Of a stretch of 21,491 nucleotides of DNA, positions 14,331-21,491 are shown piece after piece. Source of the DNA: Methanobacteriota archaeon. Lineage in GTDB: Archaea; Halobacteriota; Methanosarcinia; Methanosarcinales; Methanoperedenaceae. How positions within the stretch are numbered: the first letter of the stretch is position 1; every line of letters starts with the position of its first letter. The position numbers and the translations under genes are program-made. The stretch covers positions 1-21,491 of the forward strand of contig JAHIHJ010000021.1 in the NCBI GenBank assembly GCA_018899795.1, written 5' to 3'. The notes below the pieces were generated by a model. That model made no database searches, had not been told where the DNA came from, and saw nothing but the letters and a program-made list of their open reading frames with translations.

Positions 14331-15476
14331 ATGAACGCACTTAATTTAATGGAAGATTTTGATAAATTCAAATATGGAATGGAATTATTCCTGAAACCAC
14401 CCGAATTTTCGGTTGGAACAACGCCTTCTGAGGTAATTTTTAGCGAAGATAAGATGAAACTTATCCATTATATTCCAACTGTAGAAAAGCCATACCCTGT
14501 TCCAATACTCATAGTGTACGCACTTGTAAACCGGTATTACATTCTGGATCTCCAACCTGATAAAAGTGTTATAAAGAAGCTGCTAGATGAAGGTTTTGAT
14601 GTTTATGTCATTGACTGGGGATATCCTTCAGGTGTAGACAGATATCTTACAATTGATGATTATGTGAACGGTTATCTAAATAATGCTGTTGATAAGATAA
14701 GAGAGCGGTCTGGATTGGATAGAATCACACTGCTCGGCGTATGCCAGGGCGGGACTTTTTCTGTGATGTATGCCGCACTGCACCCTGAAAAGGTAAAAAA
14801 CCTGGTTAATTTGGTGGCTCCTGTGGATTTTGATACTGATAAAGGGATTCTTCACATCTGGGCAAAAAGCTTAGACGTGGATAAGATCGTGGACTACTAT
14901 GGAATAGTGCCAGGAGATTTCTTGAATGCGGGATTCCTGCTCACAGACCCCTTCAGGCTTATGATCGACAAGTATGTAGGTCTATTTGAGCGAATCGAAA
15001 ATAAACCTGGAGATAAAGAAGGCGAGCTTCGAAATGAAGAAACTGTCAAGAATTTCCTTAGAATGGAAAAATGGATATTCGACAGTCCCGACCAGGCAGG
15101 TGAGACCTTCAGGCAGTTCATGAAAGACTGCTACCAGAAGAACCTTCTCATCAAAAATAAGATGAAACTTAATGGTAAGAAAATTAATTTGAAAAACATT
15201 ACCATGCCTCTGCTTAATGTCATGGCGGAATTCGACCACCTCGTTCCTACCGATGCAATTAAACCGTTGAGTGATGCGGTATCAAGTTCGGATAAAGAGA
15301 CGCTGGTTTTCCCTACCGGTCATATAGGTATATTCGTGGGCTCAAAATCACAGAAAGAGGTTTGTCCTAAAATTGCAGCGTGGCTGAAGCCAAGGTCTCT
15401 TGTGGATGTAACAGGAGAAAAGAAGAAGGAACGAGTATTGAAAAGAAATGTGAAAATCAAAAGAAATAAGAAATAA
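14331..15476 (+). CDS. phaC: Class III poly(3-hydroxyalkanoate) synthase PhaC
   Basis: PhaC polymerises (R)-3-hydroxyacyl-CoA to PHA with release of CoA. The 381-residue product is an alpha/beta hydrolase of class III size. The lipase-like box is GVCQGG with catalytic Cys138. The Asp is in MAEFDHLVP (Asp302) and the His in PTGHIGIF (His331). Family segments YVIDWGYPSGVDRYLTIDDY and NLVAPVDFDT are present. The start has an AAGGAG site 5 bases upstream. After the hydrolase fold (end near 355) there is a very basic tail of about 22 residues (360-381) rich in Lys and Arg, not seen in the bacterial class III enzymes I know. It could bind nucleic acid or polyphosphate, as in nucleoid-associated granule proteins, which is inference. 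PhaE directly precedes it and an SDR reductase follows after 15 bases. Confidence 0.95.
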   Translation: MNALNLMEDFDKFKYGMELFLKPPEFSVGTTPSEVIFSEDKMKLIHYIPTVEKPYPVPILIVYALVNRYYILDLQPDKSVIKKLLDEGFDVYVIDWGYPSGVDRYLTIDDYVNGYLNNAVDKIRERSGLDRITLLGVCQGGTFSVMYAALHPEKVKNLVNLVAPVDFDTDKGILHIWAKSLDVDKIVDYYGIVPGDFLNAGFLLTDPFRLMIDKYVGLFERIENKPGDKEGELRNEETVKNFLRMEKWIFDSPDQAGETFRQFMKDCYQKNLLIKNKMKLNGKKINLKNITMPLLNVMAEFDHLVPTDAIKPLSDAVSSSDKETLVFPTGHIGIFVGSKSQKEVCPKIAAWLKPRSLVDVTGEKKKERVLKRNVKIKRNKK

Positions 15477-15491
15477 AGGAGAAAATCTAAG

Positions 15492-16232
15492 ATGAGACTT
15501 AAAAATAAGGTTACAATAATAACAGGTGCCGGAAGCGGTATTGGAAGACAAACAGCGATCCTCTTTGCTAAAGAAGGGGCAAAAGTTGTTGTGGCAGATA
15601 TAAATGAAGAAAGGGGTAAAAAGATTGTAGAAAAGATTGAGAAATCTGGCGGGGAAGCAATTTTTGTTAAAATAGATGTTTCTGATTGGGAACAGCCAAA
15701 AAAAGTTTGTGAATTTGTCTTAGATAAATATGGTAAGATCGATGTTCTGATAAATTGTGCAGGCATTATTCGAGATGCTCTTGTAACAAAAATGACTGAA
15801 GATCAGTGGAACTCAGTTATTGATGTTAATCTGAAAGGTCCTTTTAATTGCATACGGGCAGTAGCCGATGCCATGATTGAGCACGGCACAGGCGTAATCA
15901 TCAATGTATCTTCAATAGTTGGATTGTACGGCAATATCGGGCAGGCAAATTACGCGGCAACCAAGGCTGGATTAATAGGTATAACAAAATCTTTGGCTAA
16001 AGAACTAGGAAGAAAAGGAATAAGAGTTAATGCAGTGGCGCCAGGATTCATTGAGACACCAATGACGGAAAATTTATCCGAAAAAATCTTGCAGTTGATG
16101 AAAGACAAAACTCCGGTGGGAAGACTTGGAAAACCTGATGATATTGCATATGCACTGTTATATCTTGCTTCTGATGAGGCGAATTTCGTTAATGGCGCCG
16201 TGCTTTCTGTGGATGGCGGGCTTCTCATATAA
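15492..16232 (+). CDS. SDR-family 3-oxoacyl-CoA reductase (PhaB/FabG-like), first copy
   Basis: A 246-residue classical short-chain dehydrogenase, expected to reduce acetoacetyl-CoA to (R)-3-hydroxybutyryl-CoA for PhaC. Visible motifs are the dinucleotide-binding TGAGSGIG (11-18), NCAG (88-91), Asn113, and the catalytic Ser141, Tyr154, Lys158 (NVSSIVG; YAATK). The C-terminal IETPMTE and VDGG segments are as in FabG. The second beta strand ends VVADINEE, and an Asp here usually favours NAD(H) over NADP(H). That differs from the second reductase of the operon and suggests different cofactor use, which is inference. An AAAGGAG site lies about 10 bases before the start. The gene could also serve in fatty acid-type reduction; the PHA context supports the PHA role. 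Confidence 0.88.
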   Translation: MRLKNKVTIITGAGSGIGRQTAILFAKEGAKVVVADINEERGKKIVEKIEKSGGEAIFVKIDVSDWEQPKKVCEFVLDKYGKIDVLINCAGIIRDALVTKMTEDQWNSVIDVNLKGPFNCIRAVADAMIEHGTGVIINVSSIVGLYGNIGQANYAATKAGLIGITKSLAKELGRKGIRVNAVAPGFIETPMTENLSEKILQLMKDKTPVGRLGKPDDIAYALLYLASDEANFVNGAVLSVDGGLLI

Positions 16233-16274
16233 GAAAATGATCTGGAAATACAGTATGTTAAACAGGTAAAAGCA

Positions 16275-17453
16275 ATGAATAAAGTAGTTATTGTATCGGC
16301 AACCAGAACCGCAGTCGGGAAGTTCGGGGGAAGCCTGAAGGATTTCAGTCCCGGACAACTTGGTTCTGTAGTTCTGAAAGATGCTCTGAAAAGGGTAAAT
16401 GTTGAAAGTAGTGAAGTTGAAGAAGTCATCATGGGAAATGTTCTATCAGCAGGTCATGGGCAGAACGTGGCAAGACAGGCTGCGATCTGGGCAGGAATTC
16501 CAAAAGAAGTACCTTCCTTTTGCGTGAACAAAGTGTGCGGGTCAGGCTTGAAATCGGTTATTCTGGGAGCACAATCCATCCTGCTCGGTGACGCGGATGT
16601 TGTACTGGCAGGCGGCATGGAGTCTATGTCCATGGCTCCGTATGCCCTGAAAAAGAACCGCTGGGGAGCAAAGATGGGCAACGATGAAGTCGTGGATTTG
16701 ATGATACATGATGGATTATGGGATATTTTCAACAATTACCATATGGGCGTAACAGCCGAGAACGTAGCGGAAAAATATCATATCACACGTGAAGAACAGG
16801 ATGAATTCTCAGCAATTAGCCAGAATAAGGCAGAAGCGGCAATTAAGGCAGGTAAGTTCAAAGAAGAGATTGTTCCGATAGCAGTTCCCCAGCCAAAAGG
16901 TGAACCTGTTCTCTTTGATACAGATGAATTCCCCAGGTTCGGCACTACAAAAGAGACTCTTGCAAAACTAAAACCTGCATTTAAAAAGGATGGAACAGTA
17001 ACTGCGGGCAACGCTTCAGGGATCAACGATGGTGCAGCCTGTGTTCTTCTTATGTCTGAAGAAAAGGCAATAGACTCAGGACTTAAACCCCTGGCAACTA
17101 TCCAGAGTTATGGGTTATGTGGGGTTCCTCCTGACCTGATGGGTCTTGGTCCTATTGGCGCGGCGAGAAAAGCCATAGAAAAAGCCGGCATAACTTCTGA
17201 TAAACTCGACCTTATAGAACTCAATGAAGCCTTCGCATCTCAGAGTATCGCTGTTAGAAAGGAACTCGGTTTGAACCCTGACAAAGTTAATGTTAACGGC
17301 GGCGCCATAGCCATCGGTCACCCGATAGGAGCGAGCGGCACAAGGATACTGGTCACGCTTCTGCATGAATTAAAAAGAAGTAAAGGGACATACGGGCTTG
17401 CAACTCTCTGTATTGGAGGAGGTCAGGGTATTGCCATGGTGGTTAAGAGGTAG
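16275..17453 (+). CDS. phaA: Acetyl-CoA C-acetyltransferase (beta-ketothiolase PhaA)
   Basis: This thiolase condenses two acetyl-CoA to acetoacetyl-CoA, the first step of PHB synthesis. It is 392 residues, the standard length. Catalytic residues are visible: acyl-accepting Cys88 ([11 protein letters not shown]), His349 ([15 protein letters not shown]) and the second Cys379 ([11 protein letters not shown]). LNEAFASQ near 315 supplies the conserved Asn of the active site. The N-terminal [20 protein letters not shown] is typical of biosynthetic bacterial-type thiolases rather than archaeal HMG-pathway thiolases, pointing to acquisition from bacteria (inference). It lies 42 bases after the first reductase and 1 base before the start of the second. 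Confidence 0.94.
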   Translation: MNKVVIVSATRTAVGKFGGSLKDFSPGQLGSVVLKDALKRVNVESSEVEEVIMGNVLSAGHGQNVARQAAIWAGIPKEVPSFCVNKVCGSGLKSVILGAQSILLGDADVVLAGGMESMSMAPYALKKNRWGAKMGNDEVVDLMIHDGLWDIFNNYHMGVTAENVAEKYHITREEQDEFSAISQNKAEAAIKAGKFKEEIVPIAVPQPKGEPVLFDTDEFPRFGTTKETLAKLKPAFKKDGTVTAGNASGINDGAACVLLMSEEKAIDSGLKPLATIQSYGLCGVPPDLMGLGPIGAARKAIEKAGITSDKLDLIELNEAFASQSIAVRKELGLNPDKVNVNGGAIAIGHPIGASGTRILVTLLHELKRSKGTYGLATLCIGGGQGIAMVVKR

Positions 17454-17454
17454 C

Positions 17455-18306
17455 ATGGGAAAGAAAGCGGGATTGGAAGGTAAAGTCGCACTGGTCACGG
17501 GAGGTTCAAGGGGGATAGGTCAGGCGATCGCATTGCGGCTGGCGGAAGAGGGCGCAGATGTTGCAATTAATTATCAGGCGACCAGAGAGCAGGCTGAGAA
17601 GTTATCAAAGCTGATAGACCATATGGGCATGATGGACGAATTTGATAGATTATCCCTATTGATAGACCAGATGGAGACAAAGGAGCATGCAAAGGAAGTA
17701 TCAGAGTTAATAGATTCCATGGGCAAGCATTCTATCATATGCCAGGCAAACGTCAATGACTTTGCGCAGGTGAACAGGATGCGCGACGAGGTTGTAAAGC
17801 AGTTCGGTAAAATAGATATCCTGGTCAATAATGCAGGAATAGTAAGGGATAAATCTTTTGTAAAAATGACTCCCCAGATGTGGACTGAAGTATTATCTGT
17901 GAACCTGGATGGAGCGTTTTACTGTACCAAAGCGGTCATAGAAGGTATGCTGGAGAGGAAGTACGGCAGGATCGTGAATATATCCTCGGTTATCGGAAGG
18001 ATGGGAAATCGCGGACAGGCGAACTATGCAGCTTCGAAGGCAGGACTGATAGCCCTATCGCAAACACTGGCAAAAGAATTTGCAGGCAAGGGTATAACCG
18101 TGAACGCTGTTGCGCCGGGATTTATTGAAACTGATATGCTAAGATCGGTCCCCAAAGAAATAATGGATAAGATCCTTGCCCAGATACCGCTGGGTAGACT
18201 CGGAAAGCCATCCGAGGTGGCAGGCGCGGTTGCATACCTGGTTTCGGAAGATGGGAATTACATAACAGGCGAGGTCATTGATATAAATGGAGGACTCTAC
18301 ATTTAA
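17455..18306 (+). CDS. SDR-family 3-oxoacyl-CoA reductase (PhaB/FabG-like) with 16-residue repeat insertion
   Basis: A 283-residue short-chain dehydrogenase, probably the second acetoacetyl-CoA/3-ketoacyl reductase of the PHA pathway. The start at 17455 is chosen over an in-frame upstream ATG at 17398 because GAGGT lies just before it and the thiolase stop is 1 base upstream. Motifs: TGGSRGIG, NNAG, NVNLDG-like NLDG, catalytic Ser-Tyr-Lys (NISSVIG; YAASK), IETDML and the end DINGG. After strand 2 (VAINYQ, no acidic residue, NADP-type) there is an insertion of three 16-residue repeats: SKLIDHMG..., SLLIDQME..., SELIDSMG.... It makes the protein about 40 residues longer than usual FabG. It is the last gene of the operon. 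Confidence 0.9.
   Translation: MGKKAGLEGKVALVTGGSRGIGQAIALRLAEEGADVAINYQATREQAEKLSKLIDHMGMMDEFDRLSLLIDQMETKEHAKEVSELIDSMGKHSIICQANVNDFAQVNRMRDEVVKQFGKIDILVNNAGIVRDKSFVKMTPQMWTEVLSVNLDGAFYCTKAVIEGMLERKYGRIVNISSVIGRMGNRGQANYAASKAGLIALSQTLAKEFAGKGITVNAVAPGFIETDMLRSVPKEIMDKILAQIPLGRLGKPSEVAGAVAYLVSEDGNYITGEVIDINGGLYI
17602..17745. repeat. Three 48-base in-frame repeats in the second reductase gene
   Basis: The stretches beginning ttatcaaagctgatagacca (17602), ttatccctattgatagacca (17650) and gtatcagagttaatagattc (17698) are each exactly 48 bases apart. They encode S-x-L-I-D-x-M with 16-residue period. The first two match better than the third at DNA level, consistent with a stepwise tandem expansion of the native third copy. 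Confidence 0.8.
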
Positions 18307-18310
18307 TCAA

Positions 18311-18324
18311 TTTTTATACTTTTC
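18311..18324 (+). terminator. T-rich end of the PHA operon
   Basis: tttttatacttttc begins 4 bases after the stop of the last PHA gene and is a plausible archaeal T-tract terminator. The convergent remnant ends at 18335, so little room exists for anything else. Confidence 0.35.
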
Positions 18325-18334
18325 TGAAATTCGC

Positions 18335-18772
18335 TCAGGCCATCTCATAGGTGAAATAACTGCATACGTCCCCTGTGCATCTTATTATCTTTCCCTTAAT
18401 GCGCTTATCTATTATTTCAAGCTCTATCGGGCTTGGTTCGGCTATCCCCGGCACTGTCGCGCTTCCAGGTGATATCAGCAGTACGTCCGTCTTTTCAACG
18501 ATGGGATGATGGAAATGCCCGAATATCAGGACATCCACATCCATCTCTTTTGCGAGATAGCGAAGACCGTCTGTATGTTCTGACGTTAGCTGCCCCTTAT
18601 GGATAATGCCGATCTTCACGCCCTCAACATCGATCACCTTGCGTTCGGGGAGGAGTCCCATTAATTCATCGCAGTCGGTATCCCCATGTACTGCTATGAG
18701 TTTTGTCAGACTTTGAAGTTCATTATAGCATTCCATCGTTTCAAAATCACCTGCATGAATGAAATAGCAAAT
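18335..18772 (-). pseudogene. Metallophosphoesterase (MJ0936/YfcE type), N-terminus missing
   Basis: The frame shows a calcineurin-like phosphodiesterase from about HAGDF (GD motif) through VHGDTDCDELMGLLP (normally GNCD) to IFGHFHHP (GHxH) and SPGSATVP. The essential first part (strand 1 with the DxH metal ligands, about 30-35 residues) is absent. Upstream of codon 50 of the open frame the sequence is unrelated, and it instead encodes the adjacent Fe-S protein on the opposite strand. The frame stays open to a possible ATG at 18913, but those 45-50 residues do not look like the family. Without DxH the enzyme should not bind its metal pair properly. Probably a remnant left by a deletion or rearrangement near 18750-18775. 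Confidence 0.7.
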
Positions 18773-19156
18773 TTCCTGACCGGGAAAGGGTACGGCTCTA
18801 TTTATCTGCCAAGGGATGCCTATGGAGACATAAGAATATTGATCGAGAATCCATTTGCTTTTTTTTCTCATAAACATGCTGCGTATCTTGCAGGCATGGG
18901 TTCTTTCGGGCACAATAACGTTATTCTAACTCCTCAGTATGGTCCAAGAGTGAGGTTCACTTCGATATTCACGACTGCGGAAATACCGCCGGACCCGATA
19001 AAGATAAAAGACCTGTGCATAAAATGCCTTCGATGCGTGAAGAACTGTCCCGTTGGCGCAATACCCTTGAAGGGAGAATTCCCTCCTCCTGTGGATAAGA
19101 AATTTGAGAGATATCATAAAGCATGGGAGCATGTGAGAAAATACGGGAGCAAATAA
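18755..19156 (+). pseudogene. QueG-like 4Fe-4S reductase-family protein, 5' part missing
   Basis: From Met at 18755 the frame encodes about 133 residues. They match the C-terminal part of epoxyqueuosine reductase-like Fe-S proteins: NEIANFLTGKGY, SHKHAAYLAGMGSFGHNNVI, TPQYGPRVRFTSIFT, then one 4Fe-4S motif C-x2-C-x2-C-x3-C at Cys88, 91, 94, 98 (CIKCLRCVKNCPVGAI). Family members usually have 100 or more further residues at the N-terminus, and no ribosome site precedes 18755. The upstream sequence in this frame is unrelated and belongs, on the other strand, to the metallophosphoesterase remnant. The substrate of the intact protein is uncertain; this fragment is likely non-functional. Confidence 0.65.
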
Positions 19157-19212
19157 AAAAGAAAAAGTTATTTAACTCCATACTATTACTACCATGCCTA
19201 ATGTGAGGTTAC

Positions 19213-20256
19213 GTGAGTATGAAAAATGACAAACAGCCATCTCATCAAGATTTAAAAGCCCTATATAGCGCCGCGAAAGAATTCAAAAAAGCTGCTCCAT
19301 GGGACTGGATGCACGATTCTGACATTTTCGGGGTGAAGGATCCGATAAGCGGTGAAACCGGATACTGCTGCATTATGGGCGCCGCAGGGGAACATTATGC
19401 CCTGGGAGTTTATTCAGGCGGAGAAGGACTGGCTGGAATATTGAGAATGCATGCAGGTGAATTTGTTCCGCACGATGAGCAAGTCCTCTTTGTTCAGAAA
19501 TGTTTGATGGCATCCTTTGAGGACAAGAAATATGTGCAGAAGGAAGACCTTCAGCATATTAAAGTCCTGGGTTTGAGATTTAAGGGAGCCAACGCATGGC
19601 CCCTTTTCAGGAATTACGAGCCCGGGTTTGTCCCATGGTATCTGACAGGTAAAGAGGCAAGGTTCCTGACACATGCGCTACAGCAGGCTATTGAAGTTTC
19701 CCTGCGCTTTAAAAAGGATCCAGGGATGCTCATTCACTCCTTAAGCGGCAAATTTTTTGTTCGAGCGCCAGTGAAGCAGGATGAGAGTATTTTATGGAAG
19801 GATGAGTGGCATGACCCTCTGGTTCCTGAAAGTGAAGATTTCCCACCTGTTGATAAAACCCTTTTGACCAGGATGAAGAAAGCAGGATTGCGAAAGAGTG
19901 GGATATGGGAAGTCGATTCTTTTTATGTGCCTGCGCCTGTACATGAAAAAGGGAAAAGACCATATTATCCATATATGAGTTTAATTGTTGACCATAATTC
20001 CGGCATGATCCTTAATTTCCAATTAGAAGAGCGAAAAGAATTCACACCAAAATTCCTGGAGAAATTCGTCACTTTTTTTGAGCGTATTAAAATCGCGCCA
20101 CAAGCATTTCTTGTCAAACGCGATGAGGTTTATGATTTTCTGGAACCTTTAGCCACTGGATCAGGGATTGAAATAGAAATGGTTGAGAGCCTTCCTGTGC
20201 TTGAGGAGGCTCAGAGAAGTATGAAAGGATTTATTTCAGTAAAGGAAATTCGATAA
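19213..20256 (+). CDS. Uncharacterised protein, possibly DUF7309/DUF6930 type
   Basis: A 347-residue soluble protein with no signal peptide or membrane segment. The N-terminal half carries APWDWMHDSDIFGVKDPISG and GYCCIMGAAGEHYALGVYSG followed by GAGLAG-like GGEGLAGIL. The C-terminal half has PYMSLIVDHNSGMILNFQLE and a final alpha/beta stretch. From memory these resemble DUF7309 and DUF6930 domain proteins, whose function I do not know; a profile search would settle it. Start GTG at 19213 has a GAGGT site 3 bases before it, the same spacing as at 17455; ATG at 19219 is the alternative, 9 bases from the same site. Its stop TAA is followed immediately by the ATG of the HsdM gene, so the two are co-translated. 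Confidence 0.75.
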   Translation: MSMKNDKQPSHQDLKALYSAAKEFKKAAPWDWMHDSDIFGVKDPISGETGYCCIMGAAGEHYALGVYSGGEGLAGILRMHAGEFVPHDEQVLFVQKCLMASFEDKKYVQKEDLQHIKVLGLRFKGANAWPLFRNYEPGFVPWYLTGKEARFLTHALQQAIEVSLRFKKDPGMLIHSLSGKFFVRAPVKQDESILWKDEWHDPLVPESEDFPPVDKTLLTRMKKAGLRKSGIWEVDSFYVPAPVHEKGKRPYYPYMSLIVDHNSGMILNFQLEERKEFTPKFLEKFVTFFERIKIAPQAFLVKRDEVYDFLEPLATGSGIEIEMVESLPVLEEAQRSMKGFISVKEIR

Positions 20257-21491
20257 ATGGCAAAAACAAACGGAAACGGTGAGAAAGTAAAATCCATGGA
20301 AAGCTGGATATGGGATGCAGCGTGCAGCATAAGAGGTGCGGCTGATGCGGCTAAGTTTAAAGATTATATTCTCCCCTTGATATTTGTAAAACGATTGTGT
20401 GATGTGTTTGACGATGAGATTGACCGCATCGCAGAAAAAGTCAAAAGCAGAACCAAAGCTATGCAACTGGTAGAACGTGATAAGAAGTTAGTCCGTTTTT
20501 ACCTGCCCATTAAGCCCAAAGACCCTGAAAAAGAAAGAACATGGGATGTGGTTAGAAAACTGTCTGATAAAATTGGGCAGCATCTTACCGATATTCTTCG
20601 TGACGTAGCCAAAGAAAATAAAGACCTGCAAGGAATCATTGACCGTGTTGACTTTAATGCCACCACACACGGGCAGCGTGATATTGACGATGACCGCCTG
20701 AGCAAATTGATTGAAAAAATTTCCGAAAAGCGATTGGGATTGAAAGATGTGGAACCTGATATTATCGGGAACAGTTACATGTACCTGATTCGCAAATTCG
20801 CTGAAGGTAGCGGACAGAGCGCCGGAGAGTTCTACACTCCTGGTGAAGTGGGCTTTATAATAGCGAAGATCATGGATGCTGAGCCTGGAATGAGTATCAA
20901 CGATCCCTGCTGCGGCAGCGCAAGTTTGTTGATTAAATGCGAACTGGTGATGGAAGAGAAAATGTCTTTGCGTTCCATCGAGAAATATGCGCCCCTTCAA
21001 ATGTACGGGCAGGAGTTTATCGCCTCAACATGGGCGATGAGCAAAATGAACATGGTGATACATGACATGGAGGGGAAAATTGAAATTGGCGATACGATGA
21101 GAAATCCTGTGTTCAAAGAAGGCGGTAAACTGAAAAAGTTTGACCGTGTTGTGGCAAATCCCATGTGGAACCAGGACAGAGACAGCTTACCTTATGTCAA
21201 TGACGATTTTTTTATCAATGATGAAATGGAGCGCTTCCCGGCAGGACCCTGCGGGGGTAAGGTTGACTGGGGCTGGATACAGCATATTTACAGCAGCCTG
21301 AATGATAAAGGCATAGGAGGCGTTGTATTGGATACGGGAGCCGTCAGCCGCGGCAGCGGAAACCAGGGGAGCAATAAAGAAAAGGAGTGCCGCAAATGGT
21401 TTGTTGAGAATGATTTGGTTGAAGGCGTGATTTACCTGCCTGAAAATCTGTTTTACAATACCTCTGCTCCGGGGATTATCATTTTCCTGAA
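20257..21491 (+). CDS. hsdM: Type I restriction-modification methylase subunit HsdM (partial)
   Basis: HsdM is the N6-adenine DNA methyltransferase subunit of type I systems and works with the specificity subunit HsdS. The first 411 residues are here and the frame runs off the window end without a stop. The N-terminal helical HsdM domain begins SMESWIWDAACSIRGAADAA then KFKDYILPLIFVKRLCDVFDDE, typical of the family. The methylase domain has GEFYTP (190-195), the SAM motif I DPCCGSASLL (216-225; usual form DPxxGSGGF), and catalytic motif IV NPMW (301-304; usual NPPF/NPPW). FIDWGW-like VDWGWIQHIYSSL and GVIYLPENLFYNTSAPG follow, as in HsdM. HsdS and HsdR would be expected to the right. Start ATG is fixed by direct contact with the upstream stop (TAAATG). 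Confidence 0.93.
   Translation, partial: MAKTNGNGEKVKSMESWIWDAACSIRGAADAAKFKDYILPLIFVKRLCDVFDDEIDRIAEKVKSRTKAMQLVERDKKLVRFYLPIKPKDPEKERTWDVVRKLSDKIGQHLTDILRDVAKENKDLQGIIDRVDFNATTHGQRDIDDDRLSKLIEKISEKRLGLKDVEPDIIGNSYMYLIRKFAEGSGQSAGEFYTPGEVGFIIAKIMDAEPGMSINDPCCGSASLLIKCELVMEEKMSLRSIEKYAPLQMYGQEFIASTWAMSKMNMVIHDMEGKIEIGDTMRNPVFKEGGKLKKFDRVVANPMWNQDRDSLPYVNDDFFINDEMERFPAGPCGGKVDWGWIQHIYSSLNDKGIGGVVLDTGAVSRGSGNQGSNKEKECRKWFVENDLVEGVIYLPENLFYNTSAPGIIIFL

Noticed and set aside
15320..16432. Minus-strand ORFs across the phaC end, first SDR and thiolase start
   Set aside because: They are shadows of genes with full catalytic motifs on the plus strand.
17398..17454. Upstream in-frame ATG that would extend the second reductase by 19 residues
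   Set aside because: It overlaps the conserved C-terminus of the thiolase, adds residues unlike any SDR, and the ATG at 17455 has a GAGGT site.
20236..21000. Minus-strand ORFs opposite hsdM
   Set aside because: HsdM similarity is continuous on the plus strand from 20257 to the window end, so these are antisense artefacts.

Overview
The window reads as archaeal chromosome, most likely a Methanosarcinales-type euryarchaeon. It opens with a group II chaperonin (thermosome) subunit, followed by an archaeal-style chemotaxis set with CheC and CheD, AT-rich TATA-like promoter elements and GAGGT-type ribosome binding sites. An archaeal chemotaxis operon next to a complete bacterial-style class III polyhydroxyalkanoate (PHA) operon fits what is known of 'Candidatus Methanoperedens' (ANME-2d methanotrophs). 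That assignment is inference from gene content, not from a marker gene.

Layout. (1) 1-732: C-terminal part of a thermosome subunit. (2) 733-1125: AT-rich gap with a possible leaderless 42-residue miniprotein and a three-codon upstream ORF. (3) 1126-2283: PAS histidine kinase, convergent with the chemotaxis operon. (4) 8721 down to 2297, minus strand: uncharacterised protein, receiver protein, cheY, cheB, cheA, cheR, cheC, cheD, tightly packed. (5) 8872-10899, plus strand, divergent: a methyl-accepting protein with almost no external domain, then cheW. (6) 10900-11456: regulatory gap with a broken small gene and a GC-rich repeated palindromic element. (7) 11457-18306: PHA operon: two tandemly duplicated PhaE-like repeat proteins, a shorter PhaE, PhaC, an SDR reductase, a thiolase (PhaA) and a second SDR reductase (PhaB/FabG-like). 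(8) 18335-19156: two divergent gene remnants, a metallophosphoesterase and a QueG-like Fe-S protein, both missing their 5' parts at the same point. (9) 19213-21491: an uncharacterised protein coupled to the start of a type I restriction-modification methylase subunit (HsdM), cut by the window end.

How they work together. The chemotaxis genes encode receptor, coupling protein, kinase, response regulator, methylation/demethylation enzymes, deamidase and CheY-P phosphatase, but no archaellum genes are in the window. Several components depart from consensus: CheB has Glu at the phospho-acceptor position, CheA has Tyr in its N-box where Asp is usual, the extra receiver lacks the acidic pair, and the receptor has no ligand-binding domain. 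The PHA genes supply thiolase, two candidate 3-ketoacyl-CoA reductases, a PhaE/PhaC synthase and two large PhaE-like proteins that could act at the granule. The most original signals are the modular PhaE-like repeat family with its structured leader, the 16-residue triple repeat inserted in the second reductase, the altered phospho-signalling residues, and the double-truncation junction near 18750-18775.
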